Below are positions 1-8,005 of a stretch of 64,000 nt of DNA, one piece after another; position 1 is the stretch's first letter; every line of letters starts with the position of its first letter. The translations under genes were made by a program, and so were the position numbers. Below the pieces are notes generated by a model. It saw nothing but the letters and a program-made list of their open reading frames with translations, did not search any database and had not been told where the DNA came from. Source of the DNA: Dyella sp. EPa41 (GTDB lineage Bacteria > Pseudomonadota > Gammaproteobacteria > Xanthomonadales > Rhodanobacteraceae); contig NZ_BCPR01000010.1 in NCBI RefSeq assembly GCF_016586165.1, positions 1-64,000 of the forward strand, read 5' to 3'.

Positions 1-282
1 AGAGGGGGAAAAACGGCGGTGCGGCGCGAATAGATCCCCTCACGGCTCAACAAAGTTGCCTTGAGTCCTCTCCGCTACGGCGCGTGGCGGTGTAGCGGCG
101 CCGTTCGAGGTAGTAACGAGCCCATCCCGGCCGGCCTCGGTCGGCTGACGCCTCTATCTCTCGTACTGCTATGAGCCTTGGCTCTGAAGGCCATTTTCTT
201 TGGGTTACTTTTCTTTTGGGCCAGCAAAAGAAAGTGACTCGGCGGCCGGCAGGACGTCGAAACGCCCGCTGCGTAAGCGGCA
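1..282. repeat. Dispersed intergenic repeat, copy A (runs off the window start)
   Basis: About 280 bp closely matching 61889-62195 in the same orientation. Shared blocks include CTTGAGTCCTCTCCGCTACG, ATGAGCCTTGGCTCT and ACGTCGAAACGCCCGCTGCG. At 204-238 lies an A/T-rich hairpin with arms CTTTTCTTTTG and CAAAAGAAAG, standing out in GC-rich DNA. The minus strand can be read as a short peptide starting MPLTQRAFRRPAG. The same peptide start appears in the second copy, so I read it as part of the repeat and not as a gene. Copy B carries an extra stretch of about 24 nt after the hairpin. No transposase is nearby. Confidence 0.85.
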
Positions 283-360
283 CTCTCGCGGTAGCGGAGC
301 TACCGAAGGCATACCCCGCTCTTACAAGAACGAAAACATGCGAACAGGCGCAAAAGGCTG

Positions 361-386
361 TCGCGCACAGGGTGCGCTCCTACAAG
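361..386. repeat. REP-like palindromic element (single)
   Basis: Contains CGCGCACAGGGTGCGCTCCTAC, the reverse complement of the GTAGGAGCGCACC-type element seen at 3157, 61673, 62496 and elsewhere in this window. The GTAG end and the imperfect palindrome (GGAGCGCAC/GTGCGC) are typical of bacterial REP sequences mobilised by RAYT transposases. It lies in the intergenic tail downstream of hemB. Confidence 0.75.
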
Positions 387-411
387 GAGAGTGCGGGACG
401 CAACCGCGCCA

Positions 412-1437
<1,026 letters not shown>

Positions 1438-1590
1438 TTAACGCCTCGCCGCCGGTTTGCCCGCGGGCCGCATTGACGCGGCGGTTGAGACGAGGGACCC
1501 GCACGATGCGTGAACGCACCATTTTGCGAACACCCTGCTGACACGTTCGCCGGTGCAGTCTCCCCATCGACCCTCGAAGGAGCCCAGCCC

Positions 1591-3147
1591 ATGAGCATGT
1601 CCACCGCCCGGCACAGCCAATGGCCTCTTGGCAAAGACGCAAAATACCTCGGCCCGCACCAGGGCACGGAACCGATCGATGTCACGCTCGTGATGCGACG
1701 ACGTGGCGGCCACCCCGCGCCCGCCGCGTGGCCGCACCGGCCGCCATGCAAGCGTGAGGATTTCGACACGCAATGGGGCGCCGATCCCGCTGATGCGCAG
1801 AAGCTGCGCGCTTTCGCGCAGCAGCACGGCCTGGCCGAGACCGGATGCGATCTGCATCGCCGCGTCATGCATCTGCGCGGCACGCCGCAACAACTGCAGC
1901 AGGCCTTCGGCATCCAACTGGGCAGCTACCAGATGCCCGATGGCGGGCCGATCAAGCGCGGATGCCACGGCAAGCCCACGCTGCCCAGCGACGTTTCACC
2001 CGCCGTGCTCGCCGTGCTTGGCCTGGACCAGCGACCGGTCGCGCGTCCGCATTTCCGTCGCCTGGCCGCTGCGGCCGCCGCCAAGTCCCATACGCCGCTG
2101 CAGGTCGGTGAACTTTATGGTTTTCCGGCAAACACCGACGGCAGCGGCCAGACCGTGGCCATCATCGAGTTGGGTGGCGGCTATACCGCCAGTGATTTCA
2201 GCCGGTACATGCAATCGCTGGGCATCACCAAGGTGCCCAAGGTCGACGTGGTTTCGGTGGCTGGCGGCACCAGCCAGCCCGGTGGCGACGCGGACGGCGA
2301 AGTGATGCTGGACGTGGAAGTGATCGGCGCACTCGCGCAGGGCGCGTCCATCGCCGTGTACTTCGCGCCCAATACCGACCAGGGTTTCTACGAGGCCATT
2401 TCGCAGGCTGCGCACGACAGCACGCGCAATCCGTCCGTCATCTCGATCAGCTGGGGCGGCCCGGAAGACAGCTGGGCCTCGACCACGCTCCAAGCCATGG
2501 AGAGCGCGCTGCAGGATGCCACCACGCTTGGCGTCACCGTTACCGCCGCCAGCGGCGACAGCGGGTCCACCGACGGCGAAACCGACGGCCAGCAGCACGT
2601 GGACTATCCCTCCTCCAGCGCGTACGTGCTCGCCTGCGGCGGCACCAAGCTCAGCGGCAGCGGCACCAAGATCTCCAGCGAAACCGTGTGGAACGAGCTC
2701 TCGAAGAACGAAGGCGCGACCGGCGGCGGCGTCAGCGCCAGCTTCGGCCAGCCCACATGGCAGGCGTCCGCGAAGGTGCCCGCAGGCGCCAACGGCTTCA
2801 GCGGCCGCGGCGTGCCTGACGTGGCCGGCAACGCCGATCCGGAGACCGGCTACCAGGTGCTGGTCGACGGGCAGAGCCAGGTCATCGGCGGCACCAGTGC
2901 CGTGGCGCCGCTATGGGCCGCGCTGATCGCGCGTTTCAACCAGCAACTGGGGCAGAACGTGGGCGATGTGCACGAGGCGCTCTACGGTATCGGCAAGAAG
3001 GCGTTCCACGACATCACCCGGGGCAACAACGGCGCCTTCAAGGCGGCGAGCGGCTGGGATGCGTGTACCGGCTGGGGCAGCCCCAAAGGCCAGACGCTGC
3101 TGACGTCGCTGGCGTCGTTGAAAGGCAGTGGCGCCGTGAGTGGATAA
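1591..3147 (+). CDS. Sedolisin (S53) serine-carboxyl peptidase with pro-domain, kumamolisin type
   Basis: Acid-active endopeptidase family with a subtilisin fold and a Ser-Glu-Asp triad. In the 518-residue product the expected residues are present: E237 and D241 in GDADGEVMLDVEV, oxyanion D323 in ASGDSGS, and nucleophile S436 in GGTSAVAP. Their spacing closely follows kumamolisin. Residues 1 to about 165 form the activation pro-domain. The C-terminal FHDITRGNNG...GWDACTGWGSP region is the calcium site. No classical signal peptide is visible, as in other kumamolisins, so the export route is unclear. The start at 1591 has GGAG 8 nt upstream; an upstream in-frame ATG at 1510 would add 27 residues and lacks support. 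A REP pair follows the stop codon. Confidence 0.93.
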   Translation: MSMSTARHSQWPLGKDAKYLGPHQGTEPIDVTLVMRRRGGHPAPAAWPHRPPCKREDFDTQWGADPADAQKLRAFAQQHGLAETGCDLHRRVMHLRGTPQQLQQAFGIQLGSYQMPDGGPIKRGCHGKPTLPSDVSPAVLAVLGLDQRPVARPHFRRLAAAAAAKSHTPLQVGELYGFPANTDGSGQTVAIIELGGGYTASDFSRYMQSLGITKVPKVDVVSVAGGTSQPGGDADGEVMLDVEVIGALAQGASIAVYFAPNTDQGFYEAISQAAHDSTRNPSVISISWGGPEDSWASTTLQAMESALQDATTLGVTVTAASGDSGSTDGETDGQQHVDYPSSSAYVLACGGTKLSGSGTKISSETVWNELSKNEGATGGGVSASFGQPTWQASAKVPAGANGFSGRGVPDVAGNADPETGYQVLVDGQSQVIGGTSAVAPLWAALIARFNQQLGQNVGDVHEALYGIGKKAFHDITRGNNGAFKAASGWDACTGWGSPKGQTLLTSLASLKGSGAVSG

Positions 3148-3156
3148 CGCCTTTCT

Positions 3157-3237
3157 GCAGGAGCGCACCCGGTGCGCGATGACTCCGGCGAGCTGGCTTC
3201 ATGCCGCGCTGTGGTTGCGTACCGGGTGCGCTCCTGC
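3157..3237. repeat. Inverted pair of REP elements
   Basis: CAGGAGCGCACCCGGTGCGC at 3158-3177 is followed by the opposite-facing GCGTACCGGGTGCGCTCCTG at 3217-3236. Together they can fold into one hairpin between the convergent protease and FAH-family genes, where they may also protect or terminate transcripts. Confidence 0.75.
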
Positions 3238-3254
3238 CGTCGGCGGCGAAGGCA

Positions 3255-4124
3255 TTACGGCTCGTCGACCACCCTATTGCGCAAGGTCCCGATGCGCTCG
3301 ATGGACACCTCGCACACGTCACCGGCCTTCATGTAGACCGGCGGCTTGCGTCCGTAGCCGACGCCCGATGGCGTACCCATCACCAGCACGTCGCCGGCTT
3401 CCAGCGTCATCGCTTCGCTGAGCAGAGCGATGGTGCGCGCCACGCCGAAGACCATGTCGTCGGTGGACGCGTGCTGCATCACCGTGCCGTTGAGCGTCGT
3501 CTCCAGCGTGAGGCCTACGCCACCCGGCGGCAGTTCGTCCGCGGTGACCACCCATGGGCCGAAGGCGCCGGTACCATCGAAATTCTTGCCGACGGTCCAC
3601 TGCGTCGTGCGCATCTGGTACTCGCGAATCGAGCCGTCGTTGAACACGGCGTAGCCGAAAACGTGGTCCAGCGCCTCGCGTTCGGCGATATGGCGCCCCC
3701 CACTGCCAAGGACCACCGCCATCTCGCCCTCGTAATCGAACGTGGCCGATACACGCGGCCGCACCAATGGCTGGCCATGACCGACCAGGCTGGAAGCGAA
3801 GCGGGCGAACACGGCCGGATAGCTCGGCGCCTCCGAGTCGAACTCGCGCGCATGGTCGTGATAATTGAGGCCAAGGCAGACGATCTTGCCCGGCTGCGCG
3901 CACGGCGGCAGGCAGGCGACGGCATCGGCATCGATCGGCAGGCCTTCGCGCAAGGCATCGATGGCGCGCGCACGTTGCGCCTCGTCCATGCGCATCAGCG
4001 CCGAGACATCACCGGGATAATGCGGCTCGCCGTCGAAACGCGCGCGGAAACCCTCGCCGGCATCCACGGCCAGACCCACGCGGCCACCCTGCTGGAAGCG
4101 CAAGAATCGCATGTCGCCCTTCAT
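3255..4124 (-). CDS. Fumarylacetoacetate hydrolase (FAH) fold family protein
   Basis: Member of the metal-dependent FAH superfamily, which cleaves or hydrates acylpyruvates and related 2-keto acids. The exact substrate cannot be read from sequence. It has 289 residues. The FAH core runs from about residue 78 (PGKIVCLGLNYHDHA) to the end. Metal ligands are seen as E132 and E134 in DYEGEMAVVLG and D163 in FGYAVFNDGS. The VGKNFDGTGAFGPW and VMGTPSGVG motifs are typical of the ureidoglycolate lyase/acylpyruvase branch. Residues 1-70 form the usual small N-terminal domain. ATG at 4112 is an alternative start. It stands alone, convergent with the S53 gene, so there is no pathway clue from neighbours. 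Confidence 0.88.
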   Translation of the reverse strand: MKGDMRFLRFQQGGRVGLAVDAGEGFRARFDGEPHYPGDVSALMRMDEAQRARAIDALREGLPIDADAVACLPPCAQPGKIVCLGLNYHDHAREFDSEAPSYPAVFARFASSLVGHGQPLVRPRVSATFDYEGEMAVVLGSGGRHIAEREALDHVFGYAVFNDGSIREYQMRTTQWTVGKNFDGTGAFGPWVVTADELPPGGVGLTLETTLNGTVMQHASTDDMVFGVARTIALLSEAMTLEAGDVLVMGTPSGVGYGRKPPVYMKAGDVCEVSIERIGTLRNRVVDEP

Positions 4125-4196
4125 GGCATCCGGGCTGATGAAGCGCCCGCGATGATTGGGATGTTGCGGGAGCTTACTACGCCGCCACGACGGTCT

Positions 4197-4640
4197 TCAG
4201 CGACCCGCGCAAGCCGCAGGCGTCGTCACCGCGCCGTTGGGCTCGCATTGGATGGCTTCGGCACCCGGCTCCGGCATGGGCATGCCCGGCCGGTAGGGTG
4301 CATAGGAGGGAGCCGGCACGGGCCGGACGGTGCCGGTACGACTCGCGGCCAGGGAGAACGCGGATGTGGCGGCGAAACCGAACGCCGCCGCCGAAACACG
4401 CTCGCCCTGCGTGGGTCCGCTGGGAAATACCGGCACCGGGCTGCGAGGCGCGGACCGCGGCCGCTCGACCGCACCGGCCACGTTTCCGGCAAGCGGTTCG
4501 CGATAGCCGGCCTCGGCCGCTGCATCGGGCTTCGGCGGCGGCGGCGAAAGCATCGGCGTCGTACTCCCCTGTTGCGCGAACGTGGGCGACGGCGCCACAC
4601 AGGCAACCGCCATTGCCAGGCAAAACATCGTGCATTTCAT
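4197..4640 (-). CDS. Small exported proline/alanine-rich protein, unknown function
   Basis: 147 residues starting MKCTMFCLAMAVACVAPS with a probable signal peptide cleaved near TFAQ. The rest is low-complexity, rich in Pro, Ala and Gly, with PPPPKP and several PxP segments, and two late cysteines (IQCEPNG, PAACAG). The start at 4640 has an excellent GGAGG 8 nt upstream; longer in-frame starts lack this. It is divergent from the borosin-type methyltransferase with about 206 bp between starts, so a shared control region is possible. I recognise no family. A role beside the RiPP-like locus is only a guess from position. Confidence 0.65.
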   Translation of the reverse strand: MKCTMFCLAMAVACVAPSPTFAQQGSTTPMLSPPPPKPDAAAEAGYREPLAGNVAGAVERPRSAPRSPVPVFPSGPTQGERVSAAAFGFAATSAFSLAASRTGTVRPVPAPSYAPYRPGMPMPEPGAEAIQCEPNGAVTTPAACAGR

Positions 4641-4846
4641 CTGCCGCGCCTCCGCTTCATCCATGACAGGCCACCGATCGTTGCCGAGACTGTACCCGGC
4701 CGGGCGGAGGACGCTCCAGCGGCGATGCGCCACTCCCTGGCGATTCGTTCATCCGGCTGGCGGGCCGCAAAGCGCTGCACTTATGCTGCGGGCACTGGCG
4801 TACGCCGCCGGCATCCCAGCCCTTCGCGATCACGGAGCACAAGGTA

Positions 4847-5650
4847 GTGACCACCACCTCGACCGGCAGCCTGGCCTGCGTGGGCATCGGCATCACCCTG
4901 GGATCGCACATCAGCCCGCTGGCCCGCAGCCATATCGAGACGTCCAACGTGGTGTTCACGGCCGTGTCCGATGGCATCGTCGAGCTCTGGCTCAAGGAAA
5001 TGAACCCGGACGTGCGCAGCCTCCAGCCCCTCTACGCCGAGGGCAAGCCACGCCCGCAGACCTATCGCGAGATGGTGGAAGCCATGATGACCGAGGTGCG
5101 CGCCGGCAAGCGCGTCTGCGGCGTGTTCTACGGTCATCCGGGCGTCTTCGCGTGGGCGCCGCACCGGGCGATCAAGGTGGCTCGCGAGGAAGGCTATCGC
5201 GCGCATATGGAGCCCGGCATTTCCTCGGAGGACTGCCTGTATGCCGACCTGGGCATCGACCCCGGCAGGGTGGGCTGCCAGCATTTCGATACCACCCAGT
5301 TCATGCTCTTCCGCCGCAACGTCGACCCGAGCGCGTGGCTGATCCTGTGGCAGGTCGGCCTGGCGGGCGAACAGACCGGCCGCCGGTTTGCCACGGGCCC
5401 GGCCTACCGCCGGGTGCTGGTGGACGTCCTGTTGCGTGACTACCCGGCCGACCACGAAGTGACCGTCTACCGGGCCGCCACATTACCGTTGCAAGCTCCG
5501 CGTATGGAGCGCCTGCCAATTTCGGGGTTGACTGATATCGATCTCACCATGTCCGATACCCTTGCAGTGCCGCCCTGTCGAGAGATGGAGGTCGATCACG
5601 CGATACGCGACCGACTGACGGCGCTGGATGCGGCTTTTGCAGCCAACTGA
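4847..5650 (+). CDS. Borosin-type peptide backbone alpha-N-methyltransferase (stand-alone, TP-methylase fold)
   Basis: Predicted SAM-dependent enzyme that N-methylates the peptide backbone of a partner precursor. The 267-residue protein matches the catalytic domain of fungal OphMA across its hallmark blocks: GIGITLGSHIS near the N-terminus, VFYGHPGVF (93-101) and EPGISSEDCLYADLGIDPG (122-140). The catalytic trio of OphMA (Y66, R72, Y76) appears as Y63, R69 and Y73 with identical spacing. The protein ends soon after the methyltransferase fold and lacks the clasp and core peptide fused in OphMA, as in split bacterial enzymes such as SonM of Shewanella. GTG start with GGAG 9 nt upstream. The small gene at 5802 is the obvious substrate candidate. 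A general tetrapyrrole (precorrin) methylase is the alternative, but the GHPGVF and SSEDCLYADL blocks argue against it. Confidence 0.9.
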   Translation: MTTTSTGSLACVGIGITLGSHISPLARSHIETSNVVFTAVSDGIVELWLKEMNPDVRSLQPLYAEGKPRPQTYREMVEAMMTEVRAGKRVCGVFYGHPGVFAWAPHRAIKVAREEGYRAHMEPGISSEDCLYADLGIDPGRVGCQHFDTTQFMLFRRNVDPSAWLILWQVGLAGEQTGRRFATGPAYRRVLVDVLLRDYPADHEVTVYRAATLPLQAPRMERLPISGLTDIDLTMSDTLAVPPCREMEVDHAIRDRLTALDAAFAAN

Positions 5651-5679
5651 TTTGGCCGCCCGCCAAGCCAGGTGTCATC

Positions 5680-5738
5680 TAGACATTTTTGCCTTAAAAC
5701 AGAGCTATGATCGCTTTCTCCCAGTACTCCCCGGGGAG
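5680..5738 (+). promoter_or_regulatory. Candidate promoter and palindrome ahead of the borosin precursor gene
   Basis: The 151 nt between methyltransferase and precursor contain a good -10 hexamer TATGAT (5706-5711) in an unusually A/T-rich patch. The best -35 is weak: TAGACA with a 20 nt spacer, or ACATTT with 17. A perfect 12-nt palindrome, CTCCCCGGGGAG, lies at 5727-5738, close to the expected transcription start. Such a promoter would let the precursor be made in excess of its enzyme. Seen by eye only. Confidence 0.4.
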
Positions 5739-5801
5739 AGGGGAACGGCAAGTCGGAGGGGGGTGCGTCGCATCAAACGACCATCAGGGGAAATCAAAGC
5801 C

Positions 5802-6116
5802 ATGTCGAGCGTCATCGAGTTCTTGGAGCGCATGGGTGCGGACGCACTCCTGCGCCATGCATCGCAGGAAGAGATCGCCGTAGCAGTGGAAGCGTCGCAG
5901 GTCGATGCCGAAGTCGGGGCGGCGATCATCGCCCGCAGCACGTCCGATCTTTATGCGCTGCTGGATCAACAGCAGCCCATGTTCCACGTGCAGAACAATC
6001 CTGGCCGGGAAGAGGAAGAGGAAGAAGAGGAAGGCGAAGACGACGAGGAAGCACCGTCGCAGCGCAAGCTCGCGGAGCTGCCTTCCGCACGACGCACCAC
6101 CGTCGCGCTGGGATAA
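5802..6116 (+). CDS. Putative split-borosin precursor protein with acidic C-terminal tract
   Basis: 104 residues starting MSSVIEFLERMGADALL; ATG with GGGGA 10 nt upstream. Residues 1 to about 56 are predicted helical and follow the FLxxMGxDAxLRxA...EEI pattern of the small helical borosin-binding domain of SonA-like precursors. A short hydrophobic stretch QPMFHVQ (58-64) then stands where SonA carries its methylated strand. An acidic tract (E70-E77, then GEDDEE) and a Lys/Arg-containing tail ending VALG complete it. It follows the methyltransferase by 151 nt and precedes the GGDEF gene by 8 nt. I infer that it is methylated in trans. The exact core residues are not determinable here, and no leader-protease site is evident. 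Confidence 0.8.
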   Translation: MSSVIEFLERMGADALLRHASQEEIAVAVEASQVDAEVGAAIIARSTSDLYALLDQQQPMFHVQNNPGREEEEEEEEGEDDEEAPSQRKLAELPSARRTTVALG

Positions 6117-6124
6117 GCCCTTCC

Positions 6125-7954
6125 GTGCCTCGGCAAGGCAAAACCTGCCGTTGGACAGCCGCGGCAATGCTGCTGCTTGGCATGGTCGTGGGCGTGGCGA
6201 ACGCCGCGCCCACGACGGAAGTCCCCGAACAACTGCTCAAGCGCGCCGACGCGATCAAGACCGCCGATCACGTCGAGTTCCTTAAAGTCCTCCAGCAGCT
6301 CGACCAGAACGCTGCCGACCTGCCCGTCGACGAGCAGTGGAAGTTGCGTTATCTCAATGCGTGGCAGTGGGCCTTCGACGGCAATTATCCACGCGCCACC
6401 ACCTCGCTCCGTACGATCATCGAGCAGGCGCCCGACAAGGCGCTTCGGCTGCGCGCCATAGGTACGCTGATCAATATCCTTGGCTTCGGTCACCGCTATG
6501 AAGAAGCCTTCATCCAACTGAACCAGCTCGCCGAGCTATTGCCGCAGATCACCGACAAGGAAGCGCGCTACGCGGCCATGGCGGATGCGGCGCAATTCCT
6601 CATCATCGCCCGCCAGTACGACCAGGCGGTGGAGTACGCCGACCAGATGATGAAGAGCGTGCCGGACGGCATGAATGGATGCCGGGCCCTCTATTTCAAG
6701 CTCCATGCGCTCTTTCATGGCAAGACGGTCAGGCTCGCGCAAAACCAGCTCCAGGAAGGAGTGGATCTATGCATGGGCGCCAACGAGTCGCTGCTGGCCA
6801 ATGCCGTCCGCACCGACATGGCGACACTCGACATCGAGCAAGGGCACCCTGTCGAAGCCGTGCACCTGCTCGAAGGACACTATGCCGAGGTGCAGGGATA
6901 CGAATATCCGGCCCTCATGCAGTACTTCAATGTGTTGCTCGCGAAAGGCTATTACCGCCTGGGCGATCTGGTGAAGGCCCGTCGCTATGCGCTCGCCACG
7001 ATCGCAAGCGCGGTTGAAAACGAGATCAGCGAGCCGCTGGGCCAGGCCTACGATTTGCTCTACCGCATCGAGAATCAGCAGGGCCACGCGACGGAAGCAC
7101 TCGCCTACCACGAAAAATTCATGGCGGCGGACAAAGGCTATTTGACGGACGTCAGTGCGGGAGCGTTGGCCTATCAGGCCGTCAAACAGCAGGTACAGAC
7201 CAAGAAGAACGAAGTCGACACCCTCAACCGCCAGAACCAGATACTCCAGCTCCAGCGCGAGCTCGATCACAAGGCCATGGAAACCAGCCGGCTGTACATC
7301 GCCCTGCTGCTCACCGTGCTCGCTTCGGCCGGTTTCTGGCTGTTGCGCACCAAGCGATCGCAATTGCGGTTCAAGCGGCTGGCGACGCAGGACAGCCTCA
7401 CGCACATCTGCAGCCGCCAGCATTTCGTCGACGAGGCGGAACAGGTGCTGCGCCAGGCGGCCCGCACCACGCGCAGCGTGTGCCTGGTGCTGATGGACCT
7501 GGATCACTTCAAGCTGGTCAACGACACGCATGGGCATGTCATTGGCGACCTGGTGCTGAAGCGCGCTGTGGCTGCCTGCCAGCAGCACCTGCGGCGCAAC
7601 GAGTTGTTCGGGCGGCTGGGCGGCGAGGAATTCGCAATACTGTTCCCCGAGTGCACGGCCGCGCAGGCGCAGGAACGTTCCGAGCGCATCCGCCAGGCGA
7701 TAGCCGCGACGCCGTTGTGGGGCGAGACGCGGCATGTGGTGATCTCGGCCAGCTTCGGCGTGGCGTGCACCGACCGCAGCGGGTATGAACTGCGCCAGCT
7801 GATGATCGATGCCGACAACGCGCTCTATCGCGCCAAGCGCGATGGCCGCAACCGGGTGATCTACGGCGATGAGATGGACGCGGTGTCCGAGGCCGGGGTG
7901 GCTTCGATCCATGGCGCCGTCCACGACGAACGGCTCGCCGACCTGCCGCATTGA
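6125..7954 (+). CDS. Membrane diguanylate cyclase: periplasmic TPR-like sensor, one TM helix, GGDEF domain
   Basis: Makes cyclic di-GMP from two GTP. The 609-residue protein has a signal peptide or anchor at 1-28 (AAAMLLLGMVVGVANAA) and a helical, TPR-like region to about 350. A coiled-coil stretch (about 355-385) leads to one TM helix near 389-408 (LYIALLLTVLASAGFWLL). The C-terminal GGDEF domain contains MDLDHFKLVNDTHGHVIGD and the active-site GGEEF near 499. The inhibitory I-site, usually RxxD, reads RRNE here, so feedback inhibition may be altered. GTG start 8 nt after the precursor stop implies co-transcription with it. Such sensors respond to unknown periplasmic cues; a link to the borosin product is inference from spacing alone. 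Confidence 0.88.
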   Translation: MPRQGKTCRWTAAAMLLLGMVVGVANAAPTTEVPEQLLKRADAIKTADHVEFLKVLQQLDQNAADLPVDEQWKLRYLNAWQWAFDGNYPRATTSLRTIIEQAPDKALRLRAIGTLINILGFGHRYEEAFIQLNQLAELLPQITDKEARYAAMADAAQFLIIARQYDQAVEYADQMMKSVPDGMNGCRALYFKLHALFHGKTVRLAQNQLQEGVDLCMGANESLLANAVRTDMATLDIEQGHPVEAVHLLEGHYAEVQGYEYPALMQYFNVLLAKGYYRLGDLVKARRYALATIASAVENEISEPLGQAYDLLYRIENQQGHATEALAYHEKFMAADKGYLTDVSAGALAYQAVKQQVQTKKNEVDTLNRQNQILQLQRELDHKAMETSRLYIALLLTVLASAGFWLLRTKRSQLRFKRLATQDSLTHICSRQHFVDEAEQVLRQAARTTRSVCLVLMDLDHFKLVNDTHGHVIGDLVLKRAVAACQQHLRRNELFGRLGGEEFAILFPECTAAQAQERSERIRQAIAATPLWGETRHVVISASFGVACTDRSGYELRQLMIDADNALYRAKRDGRNRVIYGDEMDAVSEAGVASIHGAVHDERLADLPH

Positions 7955-7966
7955 TCGATCGGCCTT

Positions 7967-7984
7967 GCCGCGCCTGCTCGCGGC
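7967..7984. terminator. Candidate stem-loop between convergent genes
   Basis: GCCGCG and CGCGGC arms with a 6-nt loop (CCTGCT), placed between the stops of the GGDEF gene and the convergent glycosyltransferase gene. There is no long T tract, so terminator function is only suggested by position. Confidence 0.4.
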
Positions 7985-8005
7985 GCCCGTCAACGGATCA
8001 GGGCA

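Noticed and set aside
47-283. Minus-strand ORF MPLTQRAFRRPAG... and its twin at 62011-62196
   Set aside because: Both lie in the dispersed repeat and diverge by frame after a few residues; better explained as repeat sequence than as a protein.
4847-5650. Assignment as a cobalamin/sirohaem (precorrin) methylase
   Set aside because: The general fold fits, but the GHPGVF, EPGISSEDCLYADL and Tyr-Arg-Tyr signatures are those of peptide backbone methyltransferases, and no cobalamin gene is adjacent.
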